Origin: Sipunculus nudus
Lineage: Eukaryota; Annelida; Sipuncula; Golfingiida; Sipunculidae
Assembly (NCBI GenBank): GCA_026874595.1
Contig: CM049314.1
Location: 58,514,300 to 58,578,299, forward strand
Direction: 5' to 3'
Length of the DNA stretch: 64,000 bases
In this document: positions 1-12,981 of the stretch, piece by piece
Position numbering within the stretch: the first letter of the stretch is position 1
How the letters are laid out: each line of letters starts with the position of its first letter
Notes under the pieces: model-generated
Databases searched by the model: none
Seen by the model: the letters and a program-made list of their open reading frames with translations, nothing else
Told to the model about the DNA's origin: nothing
Position numbers and translations under genes: made by a program

Positions 1-540
1 TGACTCTATATTTCAAACACGATTGTTGAAGAAAGCAAACGACATTATAGAAGACTATAGTCATCCGGCGCACTATTTGTTTAAAAAAAAAATGAAACTG
101 GGGGTTCGCTATAGGTCGCTATCAGGCAATTCCAAAAGAACTCAAACTAGCAGTTACGCGTCAGCCTTTCGGGAATTAAATATATCACTTGCAGCACAAT
201 AATCTAGTCAAACATTCTTAGTCATACGTCTTCCTTTTTATACACATTTTATTTTATTATTTCTTGTTTAATGTGTTTGTTCAAGCAAGCCAGACAAGCA
301 AAATACTATTGTATGTGATGATTTTATTGTATATATATAGCAATAAACTATATCTTATCTTATCTTAAGATATAAATGACAGTTGATCTCTGGGTTTTGG
401 AAATAACAGGAAACTTGCACTAAAGAATGACTGATTCCACATTAATCAAAGACTTTTCTTTTTACAAAGCAGCAAAGTATTCATTGATTATGCATTAGGC
501 AGGGGCGTATTGAGGGAAAAGAGAGGGCCGAAATCTGAAA
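1..540. other. No gene seen
   Basis: AT-rich sequence with a short TATCT/TATCTTATC repeat near 340-370. I see no exon or element here that I can support. It is presumably gene A intron. Confidence 0.5.
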
Positions 541-550
541 TATTAGGCAT

Positions 551-646
<96 letters not shown>

Positions 647-3600
647 CATAGATGGGTGGATGGATGGATGGATAGATTGATAAAAAAATCATGTCTGCAT
701 GATCAAACTTGATTAAATGTCAACTATTACAATTAATGTAGCTCAAGTTTCAAGTAACTATCATGATATACCATGAGGAGCGATCTTAATATTGTGTACA
801 TATATTATTGCGTAGCCATTCTAATATAATGTGACTACTGTTAAACATAGTCAATCAAATACGTAAAGGCGAAAATGGTCCATGTCCTAAAATCACGGTG
901 ACCGCACACATAAGTTATATCATCCAATTTTCTATCCTCAAAAAGAAACAAGACAATTCTTAACAGACTGCATGCGACACATTATATGTAATCATAAAAA
1001 ATATCTTGGATTGTAGTGCGCTTTGTCAGAGTTTTGTTTGACTCTTTAAACTCAAGATGCAGTAGACCTTTAACTTTATAATAAGATTTCACAAATTGCA
1101 AAGATGTGAGATGGATCTTTTTTTTTTTTTCTCAATGGGAATAAACTCTATGTACAAACCTGTAGGTCCTGCTGTAGTTTCTGGCACGGCCACTAAAAAT
1201 AAAAGAGAAAATATTCTGTTTCGTCTGCTTTACTTTTTATTTATATATCTTTATCTCAAAATCATTATGTTATGCTATTCTATCAAAGCCACAAAAATAA
1301 CCAAGGTTACTTCTGCAGAAAAGATGATGTGACAATATACAATATATAGCGAAATATACTTTTTTAATTGATGGTCCTTGTAATATGTATCAACTTTAAA
1401 AGCAAGTAGGTCATTCGAAGTGTCTATAAAATAATTGTGAAAAAGGCCTATGCCCGTAAATCATGGTGACCAATTACAAACTTTGTTACCCATTCTCTAA
1501 TCGGAAAAAAAGTAATCATTTTAGACCGCATGCGCTACATTACCTGTTAATGTAAACAAGTAAACCTTGCCCTTAAATCACGGTGACCACTTACCAACGT
1601 TGTTACCCATAATTTCGCATTCTCTAATCGGAAAAAAATGAAATCATTTTAGACAGCATTGGCTACGTTACTTGTCATAAAAGGTGTCTTTCTTTGATTG
1701 TGATGCGCTTTGATTAGAGTTTTTATTAAACTCCTTAAACTCAAGATGTAGCAGACCTTTCGCTTCATTATTAGATTTCACAAGTTTGCAAAAATGTGAG
1801 ACGGATCACTATTTTCTCTAAGGGGTCAACTATATATGTACAAACCTGTCGGCGCTGCTGTAGTTTCTGGCACGGCCACTAATAATAATGGTGATGATAT
1901 TCGTCTTAAACTGCTTCACTTATTTTCTTTTATCTTTTATTCAAAACCATTTTGTCAGATTATTCATAGCCACAACTAATCTAGGAGGTCTTCTGTTTTA
2001 TTATAATGTGACAACCAAAGAAAGATAGTTATTCGAATAATTCAATGTGAGAATGATCCATGCCTTTAAATCACCGATACCATTCATACAAGTTATATCA
2101 TCTAACTTTCTATCCTCGAAACGGAAAAGAGAACAATCTTCATAGATTGCATGCGACTCTTTACGTGTAAACATAAAAAAAAAAATATCTTTGATTGTGA
2201 TATGCTTTGTATGAGTTTTGTTTTGTTCCTTCAGCTGGAAATACAACAGATATTTTAACTTAATGATAAGATTTCACAAACTACAAAAAAATGTTAGACG
2301 GATCACTCTTTTTTCTGTGGGGTCAAGTATATGTACAAACCTGTAGGCGCTGCTGTAGTTTCTGGCACGGCCACTGAAAAATAATGTTAGTGAAGGTATT
2401 GTGTTTTGTCTGCTTCACTGTTTTTCTTTTATCATTTATTCCAAGCCATTTTGTCATGTTAACCTACAAAAGCCACGACTAATCTAGAAATTCTTCTGTT
2501 TTAATATAATGTGACAATAAATGAAAGTTGGCTATTCGACTAATTCAATGCGAGAATAATCCATGCCCTTAAATCACGGACACCACTGATACAAGTGATG
2601 CAATCTAATATTCTATCCTCGAAACAGAAAAGAGAACATTCTTCATAGTTTGCATGCGACTCTTTACGTGTAAACATAAAAAAAAATATCTTTGATTGTG
2701 ATATGCTTTGTATGAGTTTGGTTTGTTCCTTCAGCTGTAGATACGACAGAACTTTTAAATTAATGATTAGATTTCACAAGCTATACAAAATGTGAGACGG
2801 ATCACTCTTTTTTCTGTGGGGTCAACTATATGTACAAACCTGTAGGTGCTGCTGTAGTTTCTGGCACCGCCACTGAAAAAATGATATTGAAGGTATCGTG
2901 TTTCTTCTGCTTCATTGTTTTTCTTTTATCTTTATTCCAAGCGATTTTGTTATGTTAATCTATTAAGCCACAACTAATCTAGGAAGTCCTATGTTTTAAT
3001 ACAATGTGACAACTAATGAAAGTTGGTCATTCGAGTAATTCAATGCGAGAATGGTCCATGCCATTAAACCACGGAGACCATTTATACAAGTTAAATCATC
3101 TAATTTACTATCCTCGAAACGGAAAAGAAAACAATCTTCATAGATTGTATGCGACACTTTACGTCTTTGATTGTGATATGCTTTGTATGAGTTTTGTTTT
3201 GTTCCTTCAGCTGGAGATACAACAGACATTTTAACTTAATGATAAGATTTCACAAACTACAAAAAAATGTTAGACGGATCACTCTTTTTTCTGTGGGGTC
3301 AACTATATGTACAAACCTGTAGGCGCTGCTGTAGTTTCTGGCACGGCCACTGAAAAAATGATAGTGAAGGTATTGTGTTTCGTCTGCTTCACTGCTTTTC
3401 TTTTATTGTTTATTCCAAGCCATTTTTTCATGTTAATCTATCAAAGCCACAACTAATCTTGAAATTCTTCTGTTTTAAAATAATGTGACAACTAATGAAA
3501 GTTGGTCATTCGATTAATTTAATGCGAGAATGGTCCATGCCCTTAAATCACGGACTCCACTGATACAAGTTATATCATTTAATATTTTATCCTCGAAACG

Positions 3601-6600
3601 GAAAAGAGAACAATCTTAATAGATTGAATGTGGCATTTTACGTATAACTATAAAAATTATCATTGATTGTGATATGCGTTGTATGAGGTTTGTTTTGTTC
3701 CCTCAGCTGTAGATGCGACAGAACTTTTAAATTAATGATTAGATTTCACAAGCTACACAAAATGTGAGACGGATCACCCTTTTTTCTGTGGGGTCAACTA
3801 TATTTACAAACCTGTAGGCTCTGCTGTAGTTTCTGGCACCGCCACTGAAAAAAAATGATATCGAAGGTATTGTGCTTCTTTTGCTTCATTGTTTTTCTTT
3901 TATCTTTATTCTATGCGATTTTGTTATGGTAATCTATTAAGCCACAACTAATCTAGGAAGTCCTATGGTTTAATACAATGTGACAACTAATGAAAGTTGG
4001 TCATTCGAGTAATTCAATTCGAGAATGGTCCATGCCATTAAATCACGGAGACCGCTTATACAAGTTAAATCATCTAATTTACTATCCTCGAAACGAAAAA
4101 GAAAACAATCTTCATAGATTGCATGCGACACTTTACGTCTTTGATTGTGAAATGCTTTGTATGAGTTTTGTTTTGTTCGTTCAGCTGGAAATACAACAGA
4201 CATTTTAACTTAATGATAAGATTTCACAAACTACAAAAAAATGTTAGACGGATCACTCTTTTTTCTGTGGGGTCAACTATATGTACAAACCTGTAGGCGC
4301 TGCTGTAGTTTCTGGCACGGCCACTGAAAAAATGATAGTGAAAGTATTGTGTTTCGTCTGCTTCACTGTTTTTCTTTTATCTTTTTTTCAATGCAATTTT
4401 GTCATGTTATTCTGTCATAGCTACAACTAATTTATGAAGTGTTCTGTTTTATTACAATATGCAAACTAATGAAAGTTGGCCATTCGAGTAATTCAATGCG
4501 AGAATGGTCCATGCCATTAAATCACGGAGACCACTTATACAAGTTAAATCATTTAATTTACTATCCTCGAAACGGAAAAGAAAACAATATTCATAGATTG
4601 CATGCGACACTTTACGTCTTTGATTGTGATATGCATTGTATGAGTTTTGTTTTGTTCCTTCAGCTGGAGATACAACAGACATTTTAACTTAATGATTAGA
4701 TTTCACAAACCATAAAAAAATGTTAGACGGATCACTCTTTTTTCTGTGGGGTCAACTATATGTACAAACCTGTAGGCGCTGCTGTAGTTTCTGGCACGGC
4801 CACTGAAAAAATGATAGTGAAGGTATTGTGTTTCGTCTGATTCACTGCCTTTCTTTTATTGTTTATTCCAAGCCATTTTGTCATGTTAATCTATCAAAGC
4901 CACAACTAATCTAGAAATTCTTCTGTTTTAAAATAATGTGACAACTAATGAAAGTTGGTCATTCGACTAATTTAATGCGAGAATGGTCCATGCCCTTAAA
5001 TCACGGACTCCACTGATACAAGTTATATCATTTAATATTCTATCCTCGAAACGGAAAAGAGAACAATCTTAATAGATTGAATGTGACACTTTATGTATAA
5101 ATACAAAAATTATCATTGATTGTGATATGCGTTGTATGAGTTTTGTTTTGTTCCCTCAGCTGTAGATACGACAGAACTTTTAAATTAATGATTAGATTTC
5201 ACAAGCTACACAAAATGTGAGACGGATCACTCTTTTTTCTGTGGGGTCAACTATATTTACAAACCTGTAGGCGCTGCTGTAGTTTCTGGCACCGCCACTG
5301 AAAAAAAAATGATATCGAAGGTTTGTGCTTCTTCTTCTTCATTGTTTTTCTTTTCTCTTTATTCCAAGCGATCTTGTTATGGTAATCTATTAAGCCACAA
5401 CTAATCTAGGAAGTCCTATGGTTTAATACAATGTGACAACTAATGAAAGTTGGTCATTCGAGTAATTCAATGCGAGAATGGTCCATGCCATTAAATCACG
5501 GAGACCGCTTATACAAGTTAAATCATCTAATTTACTATCCTCGAAACGGAAAAGAAAACAATCTTCATAGATTGCATGCGACACTTTACGTCTTTGATTG
5601 TGATATGCTTTGTATGAGTTTTGTTTTGTTCCTTCAGCTGGAAATACAACAGACATTTTAACTTAATGATAAGATTTCACAAACTACAAAAAAATGTTAG
5701 ACGGATCACTCTTTTTTCTGTGGGGTCAACTATATGTACAAACCTGTAGGCGCTGCTGTAGTTTCTGGCACGGCCACTGAAAAAATGATAGTGAAAGTAT
5801 TGTGTTTCGTCTGCTTCACTGTTTTTCTTTTATCTTTTATTCAATGCAATTTTGTCATGTTATTCTGTCATAGCTACAACTAATTTAAGAAAAGAAAACA
5901 ATCTTCATAGATTGCATGCGACACTTTACGTCTTTGATTGTGATATGCTTTGTATGAGTTTTGTTTTGTTCCTTCAGCTGGAAATACAACAGACATTTTA
6001 ACCTAATGATAAGATGTCACAAACTACAAAAAAATGTTAGACGGATCACTCTTTTTTCTGTGGGGTCGACTATATGTACAAACCTGTAGGCGCTGCTGTA
6101 GTTTCTGGCACGGCCACTGAAAAAATGATAGTGAAAGTATTGTGTTTCGTCTGCTTCACGGTTTTTCTTTTATCTTTTATTCAATGCAATTTTGTCATGT
6201 TATTCTGTCATAGCTACAACTAATTTATGGAGTGTTCTGTTTTATTACAATGTGCAAACTTATGAAAGTTGGTCATTCGAGTAACTCAATGCGAGAATGA
6301 TTCATGCCCTTAAATCACGGAGACCACTGATACAAGTTATATTATCTAATTCTCTATCCGCGAAACGGAATAGACAACATTCTTCATAGTTTGCATGCCA
6401 CTCTTTACGTGTAAACATAAAGAATTATCTTTGATTGTGATATGCTTTGTATGAGTTTTCTTTTGTTCCTTCAGCTGGAGATACAACAGAGCTTTTAAAT
6501 TAAAGATTAGATTTCACAAACTACACAAAATGTGAGACGGATCACTCTTTTCTCTGTGGGGTCAACTATATGTACAAACCTGTAGGCGCTGCTGTATTTT

Positions 6601-9600
6601 CTGGCACCGCCACTGAACAAATGATATTGAAGGTATTGTGTTTCTTCTGCTTCATTGTTTTTCTTTTATCTTTATTCCAAGCGATTTTGTTATGTTAATC
6701 TATTAACCCACAACTAATCTAGGAAGTCCTATGGATTAATACAATGTGACAACTAATGAAAGTTGGTCATTCGAGTAATTCAATGCGAGAATGGTCCATG
6801 CCATTAAATCACGGAGACCACTTATATAAGTTATATCATCTAAATTACTATCCTCGAAACGGAAAAGAAAACAATCTTCATAGATTGCATGCGACACTTT
6901 ACGTCTTTGATCGTGGTATGCTTTGTATGAGTCTTGTTTTGTTCCTTCAGCTGGAAATACAACAGACATTTTAATTTTATGATTAGATTTCACAAACTAC
7001 ACAGAATGTGAGACGATCATTCTTTTCTGTAAGGGGTCAACTATATGTACAAACCTGTAGGCGCTGCTGTAGTTTCTGGCACGGCCACTGAAAAGAAATG
7101 TGAGTGAAGGTATTGTGTTTCGTCTGTTTCACTGTTTTTCTTTTATTGTTTATTCCAAGCCATTTAGTCATGTTAATCTATCAAAGCAACAACTAATCTA
7201 GAAATTCTTCTGTTTTAAAATAATGTGACAACTAATGAAAGTTGGTCATTCGACTAATTTAATGCGAGAATGGTCCATGCCCTTAAATCACGGACTCCAC
7301 TGATACAAGTTATATCATTTAATATTCTATCCTCGAAACGGAAAAGAAAACAATCTTAATAGATTGAATGTGACACTTTACGTGTAAATACAAAAAAATA
7401 TCATTGATTGTGATATGCGTTGTATGAGTTTTGTTTTGTTCCCTCAGCAGGAGATACAACAGACATTTTAACTTAATGATTAGATTTCATAAACTACACA
7501 AAATGTGAGACGGATCACTTTTTTTTTCTGTGGGGTCAACTATAAGTACAAACCTGTAGGCGCTACTGTAGTTTCTGACACGGCCACTGAAAAAAATGAT
7601 AGTGAAGGTATTGTGTTTCGTCTGCTTCACTGTTTTTCTTTTATCTTTTATTCTAAGCCATTTTGTCATGTTATTCTGTCATAGCTACAACTAATTTAAG
7701 AAGTGTTCAGTTTTATTACAATGTGCACACTAATGAAAGTTGGTAATTCGAGTAATTCAATGCGTGAATGGTCAATGCGCTTTAATCACGGAGACTACTA
7801 ATACAAGAGATGCCATCTATTATTCTATCCTCGAAACAGAAAAGAGAACAATATTAGTAGATTGCATGCGACACATTACGTGTAAACATTGAAAATTTAT
7901 CTTTGTTTGTGATATGCTATGTATGAGTTTTGTTTTGTTCCTTCAGCTGGAGATACAACAGACCTTTTAAATTAATGATTAGATTTTACAAACAACACAA
8001 AGTATGAAACGGATAACTCTTTCCTGTACGGGGTCAACTATATGTGCAAACCTGTAGGCGCTGCTGTAGTTTCTGCTGTAATTTTCGTCTTAAACTGCTT
8101 CACTGATTTTCTTTTATCTTTTATTAAAAACCATTTTGTCAGGTTATTCTGTCATAGTCACAAATAATCTAGGAAGTCTTCTGTTTTATTATAATGTGAT
8201 AACTGATGAAAGATAGTCATTCGAGTAATTCAATGCGAAGATGGTCCCTTCCCTTAAATCACGGAGACCACTTATACAAGTTATATCATCTAATATTCTA
8301 TCCTCGAAACGAAAAAGAGAACATTCTTCCTAGATTGCATGCGACTCTTAACGTGTAAACATAAAAGAATTATCTTTCATTGTATTATGGTTTGTATGAG
8401 TTTTGTTTTGTTCCTTCAGGTGGAGATACAACAGACCTTTTAACTTAATGATTAAATTTCACAAACGACACAAAATGTGAGACGCATCACTCTTTTCTCT
8501 AAGGGTTCAACTACATATACAAACCTGTAGGCGCTGCTGTAGTTTCTGCCATTATTATTCTTCATTGTTTTTCTAATTTCTTTATTAACGACATTTTTTT
8601 TCAGAAAGTTTCTGCGATTGTTGTAACTAAAACAACGTGGCTGCATGTTTCAGAGTTAACCCCTTTGAAATTCATCACCAGACAATCAACCCCCAACCCC
8701 ACACACACATAAACCAACCCCGGCCATAAACCCGAGTGATATCCCATCCGAATCATATGTTTCTCAGGCCAATTAGTTACAATCCAACAATTTATCCTCC
8801 TGGACATGACCCCCGGATATTTATCCCAAAGTACACTTATCTAGCTGTTATCTATTTGTATGTAAGGTTATGTTATTCTGTCGAATTTTCATATAAAATT
8901 TTGCAAACAAACTTTTTTTTTTAACTTTGGATCATAATGAGACTAAAAATCGATGTTTATATTTTTTTTCATTTTTCATCTTGGATAAGTGGCGGCATAT
9001 ATAAAAAAGGGCTTTATAAAAATAAAAAACCAACATTTTAGACCGGGCAACACAAGAACAATTTGATATCCTCAATAGAAAAGCTGTCTTACTTGATCAT
9101 GCGCTACATTTTACTTTAAAATCGATTCCTGCATCCAAAAATATTGCATTTTACATATTTAATAAGATGATTATATAGTATAAATATGCACATATGAAAA
9201 AAATGGTGGAACTGTTTATATATTAAATAATTATTTTGATTATTTTTTTTTTTTCTAGAAAGAATAACAAACTTAGGGTACAAGTTTTAGTTTTGATCAG
9301 ATATAACGTTTGTCTGTTAAAATGTCTATATTTTTTAATTAATAAAATGCAGATAATTCATGCAAATTAGACAAATTATTTGAGTAAAGGTAGTCGTTTT
9401 TCCTTAAGAAAATCCAAAAGGAAATAGTTGCTCGTTATTTTACTTATTAGCCGTAATATGTTTTAATATTTATTTTAAAGTGTATATACATATTTGTGTT
9501 ATTTTTTAACGAATTTGCATATATAAATATATGTCAAATGAAAAAGCGATACTGACTGAAAATATAAAAAAAAAATATTTGAGACCATATATTCAGTGCG

Positions 9601-12600
9601 ATTAAACAATAGGTCTGCTTCCAATCAAGTTTTCCATTTTATTTTTATATTTCTGTGTGCAATTAACAGCTGGTGGAATCCGTATCAATCGTAAGGTGTT
9701 TGGTGCGAAATAATACAGCAACTGGGTATTGATGTCATGATGTGAAAAGCAAGGATTGTACATGTACCTTATACGTCATGCATCAAGTTAAGAAAATAAT
9801 TTAATTCATGCGTATCAGCATAATTAATAGACATTTAAAGAACAAAGGATGTTCAACTTATGTTCGTATGATATCTCGCTGAAAATCAATATGTTATCCA
9901 TGTGTATAAATGATGTTTGCAGTGTATGCCTTTGAGCATATTTACATGAGTAAAATCAATTTTAACTTAAATATTCAGATTTAAATTTAATCTGATAAAC
10001 AACCATTTTCCAGTTGGACGGTTTCTGTCAAATTGTATTTTAATTTGAAATATAATGGTTAGCACTTTGTTTTTTTTAAGCATATTTGTTCTGTTATATA
10101 TTTTCTTTGAGTCATTATAATACAGTATTAGTTGAACGAAAACAACATACTATGACATTAATTGACATAAGTTAATTCCATCTTATTGCAATTTTCTTTT
10201 AGCGTTTTCAGACAAAACCAAACCCGAATGTATGCTATATATATTTATTTGTTCATAAAACACATTATATATTGGAAAAATATATCATACGAGGTGATTA
10301 TTCGAGGAGTATAATTGTCCTAGGGGAATTATCGGGAGGGGGGGGGGGGGGGTTATTGTGTTTGGGATAAACTTCATTTGGGGATGTTGGGGGGGATGGT
10401 AATATTCTAAGGGGCTTATTGTAGGGGTAATAAAATATAATAAGTTAGACATAAGACACTAAATTGTGACCCAGGAAAGTAAACAACGAAATCTACACGT
10501 CAACCCGTTGTCAATTTACATATTAGATGTTATATATGTAATGATTGATTGACAATGACAAAGATTGTATAGTTCCGATGGCAGCTATATTGAGTATAAA
10601 AGTCAGACATCTCAGAGTCAAATGCGTGATAATGCAACAGAAAGATAATGTAAAATATATATTTATGTCATTATAGTAATGCATAATCTATTTTAATTGT
10701 ATTGTCATAATTTATAAGAGTGTTGGGTTTAAATGCAAATGCAAGAAATTCTAACCTGTAATAGTAATAGTGTAGTAATAAGACCCCTAATAATTTAATG
10801 ATAGCTATTACTTTTACTATAAGCCTTGGCTTAAACGGGTTAGGGCGGGAGTGTTAGTTACCGCCACCAAAACTATTAGTTTGCGATCATGGAACTTAAT
10901 AAATGTGACCTCCCCTAGATGGCTCCAGGTTGAACCCACTGGACCATGACAGGTCCAGAAAAGCCAATCACTTAGGTACCTCTGTTTCACAGCGGGTGCA
11001 AGCGATCAACTAATCGGCGACAACTGCGCTGCACGCACACGCCCTGTTAATCGCTCTTTGCTTTGTGTCTTTTATTACAATGCGACGGAGAAATACGCGG
11101 AGACACACTTCTCAGGGCCTACTCTCACGATCCTGTTGAAAAAGAAATGAATGTACCACAGACGTGACAAGAAGCAGACATAGGTCTGTGGTCAGCTGAG
11201 GCTCGACTCTCATCGAAAACTTTCGACATCCTCCCTGAGCAAGTCTGTCTTGAAACATCTGACAACCGCCGACGTGAACGAGTTCGATTTCGCAAACTAC
11301 TATTAGCGGGAATTGATGGACTGAAGAAAGCAGACAAGTAAGAGGACAGGGTGGTTAGCGGCTCCACACAACCACAAATCACAGAATCCGAGTTGACGGG
11401 TCCAACCGATTTGGCGGGAAATCTGTCTCCTCCGGACGCCATCTTGGGTAGTCTTGCGCGACATACAAGAGGAAAGTCTATGGCCAACCCCCCCCCCCCC
11501 CCTCATACCAGTTTATGTGGCGACAGGTAAAAGGGACTGAAACCAGTACACCGTCAAGTCAATGAAAATGTTGGTATGAATATAGGTTGTCTGGAAACTG
11601 ATATGGCTGCTGCCGTGAGTGCGGCATTGACAAGTATTTCGGAAACACAACCGTAGCTCAGCCCTCCCTACCCACATCTTCTGATACAACACCACCTGAT
11701 ACTGAACATTCTGGTCTGGTTTTTCAACTTATATCACATCTGATCCCTGCTATTTCACAAACTGTAACTGTAGCAGTTACCCAAGACGTTACCAGGGCAC
11801 TCGATCACTACAGTTACAAAATCTTTACACGAAGCTATCGGAGAGCGTATTCTGGCACTGCTGAATGAAAACGATATTGGCTTGAACAGTACAATCACGT
11901 TAATACAAAGAACTTAGCTGTGTTTGTTAGTACATGTGAGAAATAAACTGTCTATATCTATTTATATGTTGAGTATTCGGCTTATATCGCCGATCGCACA
12001 AACGCTGGGTATAGCTGGCATAGCGTCCTAGATTATGACAACGAATACCGTTTCACGCAGTCCGCTTTGGCATTTGAATAGGGTTACGAGCCCACTCACC
12101 CCGCAACTTTGAATTTAAAGCTAAAACAAAGCAATCCATCGGGGCCTCCTAAGCACAAAAAAAAAAAATAAAACACGAGCGAACGAACAGCCCGTTTGCC
12201 GACTGTATAACTTCATTAAATGCAACTTCGGGAACTGTTAATACAGACAAGTTTGTAAAAAACCGGGTTGTAATCGGTCATATCTTCAAACGCACCAAGA
12301 GAACCCCCATCATAAAATCACCACATCTTTCATCTGATCTTAAAGCGAGTGTGTGGTGCACGGAACTGGAACATGACCCTGACAAAATGTTCCTTGTTGA
12401 GGAATTCACAAATGGGTTTCGGGTATTATAGAGCCTCCCGAAACATAAAACAGTTAAAAGTCAATAATTACAAATCGGCTATCGCCCATATAGACAAAGT
12501 TTAAAAACAAATTCGCGATGAATTGGTTGAATGCCGTTATGTCAGTACCTCTACATTAGGATCATTACGAGTGCCTTAGGTAAGGTCAACAAAAGCACGT

Positions 12601-12898
12601 TATTGGATATCCATTTATTCCATGACTGTAGTCGTACCTTCGGTCAGGCAGAAAATGACCACGCGACTATCCACGAAAAAGTACGTTATCAATCCGTCGA
12701 CGGATTTTCTGAACATAAATAGGTTAAATTGGAATCCTATCAGCAGGAGTCACTATAAGTGCGCATTGTTTGTTCTTTAATTGTAGGATATATTATATAT
12801 ATATATTATATATATATATTATATATATGTTATATATAATTAAGAATAGTACATACATATATATTACTGGATTTATATAACTCGAACTGTTCGTGTTG

Positions 12899-12981
<83 letters not shown>

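Larger units (their letters stand above)
850..8590 (-). repeat. Tandem array of ~480-bp units, each carrying one micro-exon
   Basis: Sixteen units; exon-to-exon spacing is 473-499 bp, apart from 686 bp (1160 to 1846) and 340 bp (5744 to 6084). Besides the exon, a conserved intron block contains ATCACGGAGACC, a CTATCCTCGAAACGGAAAAG segment, GCATGCGACACTTTACG and TTCCTTCAGCTGGA. Copies at 3812-5265 and 4291-5744 are offset by exactly 1453 bp, which points to a three-unit higher-order repeat. The most alike units are in the middle (2.3-7.6 kb) and the edges are more diverged, as expected from unequal crossover. Repeated short ORFs on both strands (72-85 codons) are by-products of the repeated intron. 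Confidence 0.92.

Noticed and set aside
2996..6993. Repeated 72-85-codon ORFs on both strands within the array
   Set aside because: They lie in the repeated intron, overlap each other on opposite strands and include splice-site sequence. Their openness follows from recent copying of one AT-rich unit.
850..8590. CRISPR-like regular repeats
   Set aside because: Units are about 480 bp with no short spacers, in intron-containing eukaryotic DNA.
11125..11487. 120-codon minus ORF
   Set aside because: Opposite strand to the DIRS-like traces, no motif, and begins and ends inside the remnant element.
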